21,427 nt of DNA from Achromobacter sp. (GTDB lineage Bacteria; Pseudomonadota; Gammaproteobacteria; Burkholderiales; Burkholderiaceae_B): positions 1 to 21,427 of the forward strand of contig DMTA01000494.1 of assembly GCA_003454835.1 (NCBI GenBank). Reading direction: 5' to 3'. How positions within the stretch are numbered: position 1 is the stretch's first letter; every line of letters starts with the position of its first letter. The position numbers were made by a program, and so were the translations under genes. A model generated the notes under the pieces. It was not told the origin of the DNA. It ran no database searches and saw only the letters and a list, made by a program, of their open reading frames with translations. Shown here piece by piece: positions 1 to 6,637 of this stretch.

Positions 1-317
1 TCCAGAACCCGGTCGTGCCGTACCACGACTACACCGCCGCCAAGGCCGCGCTGCTCGCCTTCACCCGCACCCTGTCCCACGAGCTGGGCGCGGACGGCAT
101 CACCGTCAACATGGTGTCCGGCGGCCTGCTGCGCACCACCGACGCCTCCGCCGCCACCCCTGACGCCGTCTTCGACATGATCGCCGCCGGCACCCCGCTG
201 CGCGAAGTCACGACGCCGGAGCAATTCGCCGACGCCGTGCTGTTCTTTGCCAGCCCCTGGTCGCGCGCCGTGACCGGACAGAACCTGATCGTCGACGGCG
301 GACTGGTGAAGGGCTGA
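1..317 (+). CDS. SDR family oxidoreductase, C-terminal part (5' end outside window)
   Basis: This is the end of a short-chain dehydrogenase/reductase, a Rossmann-fold NAD(P)-dependent oxidoreductase. The reading frame is open from the left edge, so the start codon lies outside the window. The catalytic Y-x3-K motif is visible (YTAAK, starting about codon 10 of the visible part), followed by the usual ITVNMVSGG segment after the active site and the VTGQNLIVDGG ending that is standard in FabG-like members. The missing part would be roughly 150 residues holding the nucleotide-binding TGxxxGxG motif. Similar proteins are usually named 3-oxoacyl-ACP reductase, but substrate cannot be read from this fragment. 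It ends at a TGA and is followed by a small unrelated gene in the same direction. Confidence 0.93.
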   Translation, partial: QNPVVPYHDYTAAKAALLAFTRTLSHELGADGITVNMVSGGLLRTTDASAATPDAVFDMIAAGTPLREVTTPEQFADAVLFFASPWSRAVTGQNLIVDGGLVKG

Positions 318-404
318 TCGCCGCATCCGGGTTGCTCCCGGGATGACGACAATGCGTCGTGTGTTACGGTGGACCGGCAAATCCACCGCAACCCAGGAGG
401 CAAG

Positions 405-626
405 ATGAAGACCCAGATCAGTTATCGAAAGCTCGACGGCAGCGACGGCGTGGCGCTGGTGAATGGCGGGATATCCGACAGCCAGCAAGCAAAGCAGGAA
501 CTGGCGAATTGGCTGGACTTGCCGGCGGCGGACGCGGCGGGCGGGAATCCGGAAGATGTCGACGGCCGGCTGCGGCGCGGCGGGATCGAGCCGGGATCGG
601 TTGAGTTCAATCACATCAGCGAATAG
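405..626 (+). CDS. Small hypothetical protein, 73 aa
   Basis: I do not recognise this protein. The ATG at 405 is chosen over an in-frame ATG at 369 because a perfect AGGAGG ribosome-binding site lies at 395-400, four bases upstream. The product is a soluble, hydrophilic 73-residue polypeptide with no signal peptide or membrane segment. Its N-terminal half looks like a beta hairpin (MKTQISYRKLDG) followed by a helix (QQAKQELANWLDL), and its C-terminal half is rich in Gly, Asp and Arg. A short hairpin (stems 367-373 and 382-388) sits just before the ribosome-binding site, and a strong intrinsic terminator follows the stop codon by 8 bases, so it is probably a self-contained transcription unit. 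The good ribosome-binding site and tight terminator argue that it is real despite its size. Confidence 0.7.
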   Translation: MKTQISYRKLDGSDGVALVNGGISDSQQAKQELANWLDLPAADAAGGNPEDVDGRLRRGGIEPGSVEFNHISE

Positions 627-634
627 TAAAAGCC

Positions 635-666
635 AAAACCCCGATTCGCAGGAATCGGGGTTTTTT
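635..666 (+). terminator. Intrinsic terminator of the 73-aa gene
   Basis: Perfect 9-bp stem CCCCGATTC (639-647) and GAATCGGGG (652-660) with loop GCAG. It is followed by six T and preceded by four A that extend the pairing, so it could also work in the opposite direction. Confidence 0.9.
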
Positions 667-671
667 CTTGT

Positions 672-776
672 GGGTGTCAGACACCTTGCGCGGCGGTGGA
701 GCGACTCTGGCCAGTGTCTGACACCCATTTAGACGCGGCCACAACATGGCGATCGCTTACCGAGGGTGTCAGACAC
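672..776. repeat. Three copies of the 13-bp motif GGGTGTCAGACAC, one inverted
   Basis: Copies lie at 672-684 (+), 714-726 (exact reverse complement) and 764-776 (+). Each core GTGTC-A-GACAC is itself an odd palindrome. The direct copies share further downstream similarity (TTGCGCGGCG and GTTGCGGCGG). They fill the gap between the small-gene terminator and xth. The rest of this 357-base gap (627-983) shows no convincing gene; an open frame runs through it into xth but has no supporting start. Confidence 0.85.
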
Positions 777-983
777 GTTGCGGCGGCCCAGCCTGCCGGA
801 TTGGCGTCCTGCGCTGAAGAACCCGCCATGCCAGCGCGTTATCATTCGGCATCTGCACGGGAGGCCTCGCCACCCCACAATGCTCCCGTTTCAACCACGC
901 CATTGAAGCCGGGTTTGAAGCGATCAGCCCGTCTCACGGACGCGATGCCGCGAGAGCCGCGTAAACAAACATCTGAACAAAAC

Positions 984-1766
984 ATGAAACTCGCCACTTG
1001 GAACGTCAACTCCCTGAATGTGCGCCTGCAACAGGTCCTCGACTGGCTCGCCGCCAATCCCGTCGACGTGCTGTGCATCCAGGAACTCAAGCTCACCGAC
1101 GACAAGTTCCCCGAGGCAGCCTTCAAGGAAGCCGGCTACCACGCCGTCTGGGCCGGCCAGAAAACCTACAACGGCGTCGCCATCATCTCCCGCGTGCCCG
1201 GCACGACGATGGTGCGCAACATTCCCGGCTATGAAGACCCGCAGCAACGCGTCCTGGCCCTGACCTTTCCCAGCCCCGAAGGCGACGTGCGCGTCGTCTG
1301 CGCCTACTGCCCCAACGGCCAGTCGGTCGGGTCCGACAAATACGCGTACAAGCTGGAATGGTTCGAAGCCATGCGCAAATGGCTGGCCGAAGAGATCAAG
1401 CAATTCCCCCGCCTGGCCGTGCTGGGCGACTACAACGTCGCGCCCGCCGACGAAGACGTGCACAACCCCGAAAAGTGGGAAGGCCAGGTCCTGGTGTCCG
1501 AACCCGAACGCCAGGCATTGCGCTCGCTGATCGACGTGGGCTTGACCGACTCGTTCCGCCTGTTCGAGCAGCCGGAAAAATCGTTCACGTGGTGGGATTA
1601 CCGCCAGTTCGCCTTCCGCCGCAACGCCGGCCTGCGCATCGACCACGTGCTGCTTTCCGCCCCCTTGGTCAAGCGCTGCACGGCTTGCGTCATCGACAAG
1701 GAACCCCGCCGCAACGAGCAACCGTCGGACCACGCGCCGGTGGTCGCCACGCTCGCATTTGTCTAA
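984..1766 (+). CDS. xth: Exodeoxyribonuclease III (AP endonuclease)
   Basis: This is a 260-residue member of the ExoIII/APE1 (EEP) family, which cleaves DNA at abasic sites and degrades duplex DNA 3' to 5' during base excision repair in the cytoplasm. All family signatures are present in order: MKLATWNVNSLN at the N-terminus, CIQELK with the metal-binding Glu, YNGVAIISR, GDYNVAP, the WWDYR segment, RIDHVLL and the terminal PSDHAPV with the catalytic Asp-His. The frame is open further upstream, but MKLATWNVNSLN is the canonical family start and residues before it have no family similarity. Length is normal for the XthA branch. No clear ribosome-binding site precedes the ATG. The gene is followed by tRNA-Ala. 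Confidence 0.97.
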   Translation: MKLATWNVNSLNVRLQQVLDWLAANPVDVLCIQELKLTDDKFPEAAFKEAGYHAVWAGQKTYNGVAIISRVPGTTMVRNIPGYEDPQQRVLALTFPSPEGDVRVVCAYCPNGQSVGSDKYAYKLEWFEAMRKWLAEEIKQFPRLAVLGDYNVAPADEDVHNPEKWEGQVLVSEPERQALRSLIDVGLTDSFRLFEQPEKSFTWWDYRQFAFRRNAGLRIDHVLLSAPLVKRCTACVIDKEPRRNEQPSDHAPVVATLAFV

Positions 1767-1788
1767 AAATTCTTGGCTCCGTCGCGTG

Positions 1789-1818
1789 TTGCGCAGCCAG
1801 GGGGAATTCCTGTATATT
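1789..1818 (+). promoter_or_regulatory. Sigma70-type promoter for tRNA-Ala
   Basis: TTGCGC at 1789-1794 and TATATT at 1813-1818 are separated by 18 bases. The -10 box ends 18 bases before the mature tRNA 5' end, leaving room for a very short leader. Confidence 0.6.
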
Positions 1819-1836
1819 TCTGGTCTTGCTTGATTT

Positions 1837-1912
<76 letters not shown>

Positions 1913-1924
1913 AATTCCAGACGG

Positions 1925-1961
1925 AAAAGCCTTGGACACTTTTGTGTTCCAAGGCTTTTTT
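1925..1961 (+). terminator. Intrinsic terminator after tRNA-Ala
   Basis: A 12-bp outer stem, AAAAGCCTTGGA (1925-1936) with TCCAAGGCTTTT (1948-1959), is extended by an inner CAC/GTG pairing around a TTTT loop and followed by more T. It begins 12 bases after the CCA end. Confidence 0.88.
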
Positions 1962-1970
1962 GTTTCTGCA

Positions 1971-2056
1971 GGCTGGATGTCTACGATCCGTAAACCGGCG
2001 ATGTTCGAACGGCTGGATGTCTACGGCACTCAGGGTAGACCGGCGATCCTCGAACG
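1971..2056. repeat. Two imperfect direct repeats of about 40-46 bp
   Basis: Two adjacent units, 1971-2010 and 2011-2056, both begin GGCTGGATGTCTACG (15 bases identical). They later share ACCGGCGAT and TCGAACGG/TCGAACGG-like ends, with a diverged, longer centre in the second unit. The second unit contains GTCTAC...GTAGAC, which can pair. They lie between the tRNA terminator and the 3' end of the phosphatase gene. Confidence 0.75.
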
Positions 2057-2093
2057 GTTGCCGCGCACCGGCCTTAGCCGGTCCTCAGCCTTT

Positions 2094-2792
2094 TCAGCGG
2101 CAAGGCTTCAACGTGTGCAGGTCCAGCAGCGTGAACTTGCCCCCATCCTGCCAACCACCCGTGTCGATGTAATACACATTGCCCAGCTGCGCCGGCTTGC
2201 GCAGCGTCATGTGCCCGTGGACCACCGCACGGACGTTTCGGACAGGTTTGGCATACTGCATTCGATAGCGGTCGATGGACCACAGGCACGCGTCTTCATC
2301 GTCCAGACTGAAGCCGGCACCATGAATGGCTTGCCAATCGTCATAGGGAAAGTCGGCATGCACCAGACCGACGACACCGCCCGACGTTTCCACCTCGATG
2401 GCCAACGGCAAGGCATTCAGGCATGTAGCGATGCGGGCCTGGGCGTCGCCATCGCACGCATCCAACCATTCGCCGCCGTGGAGGCGATGATCCACGTCGG
2501 GAATGGGGTTGTTCATGGCGCGCCGCCACGTCATGAGGTCGTGATTCCCGCAGATCGCGTGAAACCAGGGGCGCTCTAGCCAAGCCAGAACCTCGGCGGA
2601 CTCTGGCCCGCGATCGACGAGATCGCCGACGGCGAACAAGCGGTCATGCTCGGGGGAAAACCTGGCTGCGGCAAGCGCGGCTTCAAGCCGGCCGAAATGG
2701 CCGTGAATGTCGCCAACGGCGAGATCGCGGCCTTTGGTGTTTAGACCAAAGCGCTCTACACGCAGATTTCCGGACCTTTGAGCTGCTTCCAC
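2094..2792 (-). CDS. Metallophosphoesterase, PrpA/PrpB-like protein phosphatase family
   Basis: This 232-residue protein belongs to the calcineurin-like metallophosphoesterases, closest in pattern to the bacterial/lambda-type Ser/Thr protein phosphatases, which use two divalent metals to hydrolyse phosphomonoesters. Family motifs are in order: GDIHG (27-31), GDLVDRGPES (56-65), GNHD (82-85), LVHADFP in the middle and VVHGHM near the end. The start shown is a GTG; the conserved core begins near residue 22, so a slightly later start cannot be excluded. It lies 99 bases downstream of the symporter gene on the same strand, separated by a perfect 12-bp inverted repeat, so co-transcription is possible but unproven. 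A 6-bp hairpin (2067-2082) follows the stop without a U tract. Substrate cannot be read from sequence; diadenosine polyphosphate hydrolysis is an alternative within this family. Confidence 0.9.
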   Translation of the reverse strand: MEAAQRSGNLRVERFGLNTKGRDLAVGDIHGHFGRLEAALAAARFSPEHDRLFAVGDLVDRGPESAEVLAWLERPWFHAICGNHDLMTWRRAMNNPIPDVDHRLHGGEWLDACDGDAQARIATCLNALPLAIEVETSGGVVGLVHADFPYDDWQAIHGAGFSLDDEDACLWSIDRYRMQYAKPVRNVRAVVHGHMTLRKPAQLGNVYYIDTGGWQDGGKFTLLDLHTLKPCR

Positions 2793-2829
2793 CCGACGTC
2801 CCCCGAATCATCCTTATCAGTTGAGGGCT

Positions 2830-2857
2830 GTCCGAAATTTGTAGGCAAATTTCGGAC
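2830..2857. repeat. Perfect 12-bp inverted repeat (hairpin) between symporter and phosphatase genes
   Basis: GTCCGAAATTTG (2830-2841) and CAAATTTCGGAC (2846-2857) are exact reverse complements around a TAGG loop. There is no run of T after it on either strand, so it is not a classical intrinsic terminator. It may be a processing or attenuation hairpin, or a repeated element. Confidence 0.8.
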
Positions 2858-2891
2858 AATATGCGAGTTTACGCGGCGCTGCCTGCCCCCC

Positions 2892-4343
2892 TCAAACCGT
2901 CTCCTTATCCAACCGCCGCACCGCCGCGCTCAGCGTCGAGAAATCAAACTCCTTCCGCCCGCGCATCACCAGCCGGATCAGCACTGTCGTCACCACCGGC
3001 ACAAACGCGGCCAGCAGGAACGATTCCAGCAGGAACGTCGGCTTATCCCCCGGCGCGGGGAAGAAGAACAGGCCGGCGATCAGCCCCGTGATGGTTGCCG
3101 TCGTCGCGGTGAAACCATCATGCTTGCGGCTGAATAGCCCGTAAAACACCGGGAAGGCGGCGGCCGAGCACAGCAAATCGGCCAGCAGGAACAGGTACAA
3201 CACGCTGTAGCCCTGCGACGCCACGATCATCACGGGAATCGCCATCAGCAGCACCAGCCAGCGCGCCAGGCGCTTCATGGTGGCGCCGCCGGCGTTGGGC
3301 ATCAGGCGGCGCAGGTCCACCGCGATGATGCTGGACACGGCGCTGATGGCGGTGTCGGCGGTGCTCATGACCAGGGACAGGCCCAGCGGGATCAGGGCGA
3401 TGACGAACCACGCCGGGGCGTGCGGCATGATGACGCTGAACAGCGCGATCGAGCTGTCGCCCTCGGGCGCCAAACCGACGAAGGCCAGGCCGAACAGGCC
3501 CATCAAGAAGATGAACGGCGCCACGAGCACGCCTCCCAGCAGAAAGCCATTGCGCATGGTGCGGGTGTCGCGCGCGGCGTATATGCGTTGCCAGTTGCCC
3601 TGGTGGAAGATGCCGGTGAGCAAAATGGCGACGAAGAAGGTCAGCCCGGCCTTCACCCCCACCGGATCGGTCAGATCCAGCAGTTGCGGCGCCTTGGCCT
3701 GCAGGGCTTCGATGGTGGGCAACGCGCCACCGGCCGCCTGCCAGCCGAAGAAGCACAGCACCACCAGCAGCGGCACGATGATCATCATCTGCACCTGGTC
3801 GGTGAAGATGGACGAGCGCAGGCCGCCGTAGGTGGTGTAGAGCAAGGTCGTTCCCATCACGATGGCGGCGGTGGCCCAAAGCGGCACGGGCGCCAGCATC
3901 GCGACCAGCTTGGCGATGGCGGTAACCTCGGCCGACAGCGCGATGAACAGGTAGAACAGCATGATGAAGAGCGCCAGGCCATACATGGGCCGGCCGTAGC
4001 GCGCCATCAGGAATTCGGTCAGCGTGTGGCCGTGCGGAATCAGCTCGCGCATGCGCCGTCCCAGCGGAATCATGACCAGGCGCGGCGACATCGATCCGAG
4101 CGCGTAGCCGATCACAGCGGCCAGCCCGCCCCACGTGGCGGCCTGCGCGGGCGAAAAGAGAATCCATGCGCCCAGCGTGGACGCCATCAGCGTGAGGATC
4201 GTGCCAAACGACCCCTGGCTGTTACGGGCGACGATGTAGTCTTCCAGGGTTCCGCGCTTGCGCCGGGTGTACAGCACGCTGGCCAAGGCGAAGCCGCCCG
4301 AGAACAGCAACAGCCATATCAGGGCGGTGGTTTGGGTCAACAT
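2892..4343 (-). CDS. Sodium:solute symporter, TPP-riboswitch controlled; candidate thiamine-precursor transporter
   Basis: This 483-residue integral membrane protein of the sodium:solute symporter (SSS, PutP/PanF-like) family has about 13 hydrophobic segments. Family features include the N-terminal helix followed by a short basic loop and LEDYIVARNS, then TLGAWILFSPAQAATWGG, LLYTTYGGLRSSIFTDQVQ and LVMSTADTAISAVSSIIAVD, which hold conserved substrate and sodium site regions. The ATG at 4343 is chosen because GGGAGGA (complement of 4353-4359) lies 9 bases upstream; an in-frame ATG at 4370 lacks this. A TPP riboswitch in the leader says the protein is made when thiamine pyrophosphate is low. 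A role in importing thiamine or a precursor such as hydroxymethylpyrimidine or thiazole therefore follows by inference. Comparative genomics has predicted SSS-type thiamine-related transporters (ThiV) elsewhere; I cannot tell whether this is the same subgroup. Confidence 0.9.
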   Translation of the reverse strand: MLTQTTALIWLLLFSGGFALASVLYTRRKRGTLEDYIVARNSQGSFGTILTLMASTLGAWILFSPAQAATWGGLAAVIGYALGSMSPRLVMIPLGRRMRELIPHGHTLTEFLMARYGRPMYGLALFIMLFYLFIALSAEVTAIAKLVAMLAPVPLWATAAIVMGTTLLYTTYGGLRSSIFTDQVQMMIIVPLLVVLCFFGWQAAGGALPTIEALQAKAPQLLDLTDPVGVKAGLTFFVAILLTGIFHQGNWQRIYAARDTRTMRNGFLLGGVLVAPFIFLMGLFGLAFVGLAPEGDSSIALFSVIMPHAPAWFVIALIPLGLSLVMSTADTAISAVSSIIAVDLRRLMPNAGGATMKRLARWLVLLMAIPVMIVASQGYSVLYLFLLADLLCSAAAFPVFYGLFSRKHDGFTATTATITGLIAGLFFFPAPGDKPTFLLESFLLAAFVPVVTTVLIRLVMRGRKEFDFSTLSAAVRRLDKETV

Positions 4344-4455
4344 GAAGGTCGGTCCTCCCGCGGGCGGCATGGAGCCGGACGCGTAACGCGGCGGCCCGCC
4401 ATCTGGGAGGCCGCAAGATGAATGGAATCAGGGAGGGCGCGCGAGAGACTTGCGG

Positions 4456-4547
4456 AGTCCTTCCCTTCGCCGGCATTACCCGGATCAGGTTCAAAGGGTT
4501 ACCGCGTTGGCGCGGAATCTCAGCCCGTACAGGGCTCCCCCAGGAAT
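4456..4547 (-). promoter_or_regulatory. TPP riboswitch (THI element)
   Basis: Reading the minus strand, the conserved blocks appear in the right order and spacing: P1 UCCU (complement of 4542-4545), GGGGAGCCC, CUGAGA (4518-4523), a variable P3a stem GCGCCAACGCG, CCCUUUGAACCUGAU (CCUGAU at 4484-4489), UAAUGCC (4472-4478), GGGAAGG (4459-4465), and AGGA closing P1 (4458-4461). These are the thiamine pyrophosphate-binding core of the THI element. The start codon of the symporter is about 110 bases downstream. No strong intrinsic terminator is seen between them, but CCTCCC (complement of 4405-4410) can pair exactly with the GGGAGG ribosome-binding site (complement of 4354-4359), which suggests control of translation initiation. 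Confidence 0.95.
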
Positions 4548-4727
4548 TGCCGCAAGGTTAGGAGAGCGGCGCGACGATGTCAACGCGCAGCGTGGGAAAC
4601 GTTGGGCCGGAAATGCCAGGTGGGCGTCGCGGCTGTGCAAGCCCCGCCCCGCGAGGGCGCCCGTCCCGAGGTTTTATGCTAAGTTCGCCCGCTTGCGGCA
4701 CCCGAGGGCGTGCCGGACGCGGCATTG

Positions 4728-4775
4728 GATGACGCAACTGCTGACGCAGCTGATGACGCAACTGATGACGCAATC
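4728..4775 (+). repeat. Four 12-bp tandem repeats (GATGACGCAACT-like)
   Basis: Units at 4728, 4740, 4752 and 4764 read GATGACGCAACT, GCTGACGCAGCT, GATGACGCAACT and GATGACGCAATC. They lie in frame upstream of the monooxygenase start at 4791. If translation began at the GTG at 4710, they would encode an acidic Asp-Asp-Ala-Thr-type extension. The remainder of 4548-4790 shows no other convincing feature. Confidence 0.85.
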
Positions 4776-4790
4776 GACGAGCTGATCGCC

Positions 4791-6077
4791 ATGATGCACC
4801 TGAACCTGTTCATTTTCGGCTGCGGCCACCATCGCGCGGCCTGGCGCCACCCTGACTCGGCGGCCGAGCGGCTGGGCGACATCAGCTACTACGAAAGCCT
4901 GGCCCGCACGGCCGAGCGCGGCAAGCTCGACGCCATTTTCTTCGCCGACGGCCAGTCGATGGACAACATCGGTGACGGCCCGCGCTGGTATCTCGAACCC
5001 CTCACCACCATGGCGGCGATCGCCCGCGCCACCACGCACATCGGCCTGATCAGCACGGTGTCCAGCACGTTCTTCACGCCCTTTCATGCGGCGCGCATGG
5101 TGGCCTCGCTGGATCACATTTCCGGCGGGCGCATGGGCTGGAACGTGGTGACCTCGATGTTCGACGCCGAAGCGCGCAACCACGGCTACGAATCCATGCC
5201 GGGCCACGACTGGCGCTACGCGCGCGCCGAGGAATTCGTCGACGTCGCGCTGCGGCTGTTCGACTCGTGGGACGACGACGCGCTGGTCATCGACCGCAAT
5301 GGCCATTTCGGCGTGCCGGACCGCCTGCACAAGATTGCGCACCACGGCGAGCACTTTCTGGTGGACGGCCCGCTCACGGTGCCGCGCCCGCCGCAGGGGC
5401 ATCCGGTGCTGTTCCAGGCGGGCGCCTCGGACCAGGGCCGCGACCTGGCGGCGCGCCGCGCGGAAGCCATCTATGCCGTGGCCTACGACCTGCCGGCCGC
5501 GCAGTCCTATTACCGCGACATCAAGCAGCGCGTGCGAGCCGCGGGCCGCGAGGCTTTCGTGCCGATCATGCCGGGCCTCGTGACCTATGTCGGCTCGACC
5601 GAGGCCGAGGCCCGTGCCAAGCAACGCGAACTGGACGAGCTGCTGCCCGCGGACGCCTCGTTGCGTCAACTGGGTACGTTCGTCCTGCAGGATTGCTCGG
5701 GCTGGGATCTGGACGCGCCCGTGCCGGCCCTGCCCCCGCTGTCCGAGTTCACCGGCCCCAAGGGCCGTTATGCGACCATCCTGCGCATCATCGAAACCGA
5801 ACAGCCGACCGTGCGTCAGCTGCTCGGCCGGCTGGCCGCGGGCGGCGGGCATTGCACGATGGTGGGCACACCGGAGCAGATCGCGGACCGGATGGAACAT
5901 TGGTTCAGGAACGAAGGCGCCGACGGCTTCAACCTGATGCCCCCGTCACTGCCGGGCGGCATCGACGACTTCGTGGAGCAGGTAGTGCCGGTGCTGCAAC
6001 AGCGCGGGCTGTTCCGTAAGGATTACGAACACGCCACGCTGCGCGGGCATCTGGGTCTGGAAAGACCAGGCCGCTGA
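4791..6077 (+). CDS. LLM-class flavin-dependent monooxygenase (NtaA/SnaA/DszA-like)
   Basis: This 428-residue member of the bacterial luciferase-like (LLM) superfamily is of the long, NtaA/SnaA/DszA/SoxA type. Such enzymes use reduced FMN from a partner reductase and oxygen to oxidise substrates such as aminopolycarboxylates, sulfur heterocycles or sulfonates. Visible signatures are LNLFIFGCGHHRAAWRHP at the start, ERGKLDAIFFADG, GLISTVSSTFFTPFHAARMVASLDHISGGRMGWNVVTS, GHPVLFQAGASDQGRDLAARRAEAIY, the GTPEQIADRM motif and DGFNLMPPSLPGGIDDFVEQVVPVLQQRGLFR near the end. ATG ATG at 4791 matches where the family usually starts; the frame is open to a GTG at 4710 through the tandem repeats. No flavin reductase gene is beside it. 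Substrate cannot be read from the sequence. The gene is divergent from the riboswitch-symporter unit. Confidence 0.92.
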   Translation: MMHLNLFIFGCGHHRAAWRHPDSAAERLGDISYYESLARTAERGKLDAIFFADGQSMDNIGDGPRWYLEPLTTMAAIARATTHIGLISTVSSTFFTPFHAARMVASLDHISGGRMGWNVVTSMFDAEARNHGYESMPGHDWRYARAEEFVDVALRLFDSWDDDALVIDRNGHFGVPDRLHKIAHHGEHFLVDGPLTVPRPPQGHPVLFQAGASDQGRDLAARRAEAIYAVAYDLPAAQSYYRDIKQRVRAAGREAFVPIMPGLVTYVGSTEAEARAKQRELDELLPADASLRQLGTFVLQDCSGWDLDAPVPALPPLSEFTGPKGRYATILRIIETEQPTVRQLLGRLAAGGGHCTMVGTPEQIADRMEHWFRNEGADGFNLMPPSLPGGIDDFVEQVVPVLQQRGLFRKDYEHATLRGHLGLERPGR

Positions 6078-6112
6078 CCGGACTGGCGCCGCACCAAAGG
6101 ACGTGGCGCGGA

Positions 6113-6295
6113 TCAGCCCGTCTGGGTCGACGGTTCGCGCTTGGTGTCGGGGCTTCGTGGCCGCACGGCCGGCTGCTGCCGGCGTGCGCGGGTGGCAATC
6201 CAGTCGTAAAGGCGGACGCCAGGCGCGCGCATCAAGGCGGTGACGATGCCGGTGACCATCAGTCCCACCACGATCCAGGGTAGCCAGGCCATCAT
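6113..6295 (-). CDS. Small membrane protein, 60 aa, unknown function
   Basis: I do not recognise this short protein. It begins MMAWLPWIVVGLMVTGIVTALMRAPG: one clear transmembrane helix (about residues 3-22), then a basic, Pro/Arg-rich tail ending in polar residues, so the N-terminus is probably outside and the tail in the cytoplasm. The ATG at 6295 is preceded by AGGG at suitable spacing. A longer in-frame start at 6346 adds an Arg-rich stretch with no support. It converges on the monooxygenase gene with 35 bases between stop codons. The hydrophobic segment followed by a positively charged tail is what one expects of a genuine small membrane protein, but coding status rests only on that. Confidence 0.5.
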   Translation of the reverse strand: MMAWLPWIVVGLMVTGIVTALMRAPGVRLYDWIATRARRQQPAVRPRSPDTKREPSTQTG

Positions 6296-6637
6296 GACGC
6301 ACCCTGGCAGATTGCGGCGGCCGCGACGCAGGGGTTTGACCGGCACTTAAGCGCACGAACCGCGATGCATACGCGCACTGCCGCGCACTGCCTGATCCTG
6401 TGGTCAATCATGATGTTGCACATACGAAAACCGCCGCCGCGGGCGTGTACGACTGCCCCGCAGCAAGTTTAAAAAAATGGAATGTAGCGTAGATTATGTT
6501 TCGGGAAGCTGCACGAAACGGGGTGAAATCAAAAATCATCAAAACGCTTCGGCCTGCTTGCCACGCCGTCTGCACGCATGAACGCCGCGCCCCGGCGCGG
6601 CGCGGTCGCTACAACGCGGTCGCTACAAATACGGCGG
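6296..6637. other. 342-base gap between small membrane protein and marC
   Basis: No supported gene. The most AT-rich stretch of this part of the window is at about 6468-6500, and a 14-bp tandem duplication abuts the marC stop codon (listed separately). Promoters for the 60-aa gene would lie in the left part of this gap, but no convincing -35/-10 pair was found. Confidence 0.5.
6601..6628. repeat. 14-bp perfect tandem duplication CGCGGTCGCTACAA
   Basis: Two exact head-to-tail copies at 6601-6614 and 6615-6628, followed by a diverged third (ACGGCGGCTACAA) that runs into the marC stop codon. It lies just outside the coding sequence. Confidence 0.85.

Noticed and set aside
696..983. In-frame 96-codon extension of xth
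   Set aside because: It runs through the GTGTC repeats and intergenic DNA, has no family similarity, and MKLATWNVNSLN is the canonical ExoIII start.
924..1733. Long minus-strand open frame opposite xth
   Set aside because: Antisense shadow in high-GC DNA; no recognisable motif, and the plus-strand product is certain.
3420..4421. 333-codon plus-strand open frame opposite the symporter
   Set aside because: Composition is Gln/His/Arg/Gly-rich, typical of antisense to membrane-protein codons; the symporter with its riboswitch explains the region.
4674..5900. 408-codon minus-strand open frame opposite the monooxygenase
   Set aside because: Low-complexity Arg/His/Val-rich antisense translation of a clear LLM-family gene.
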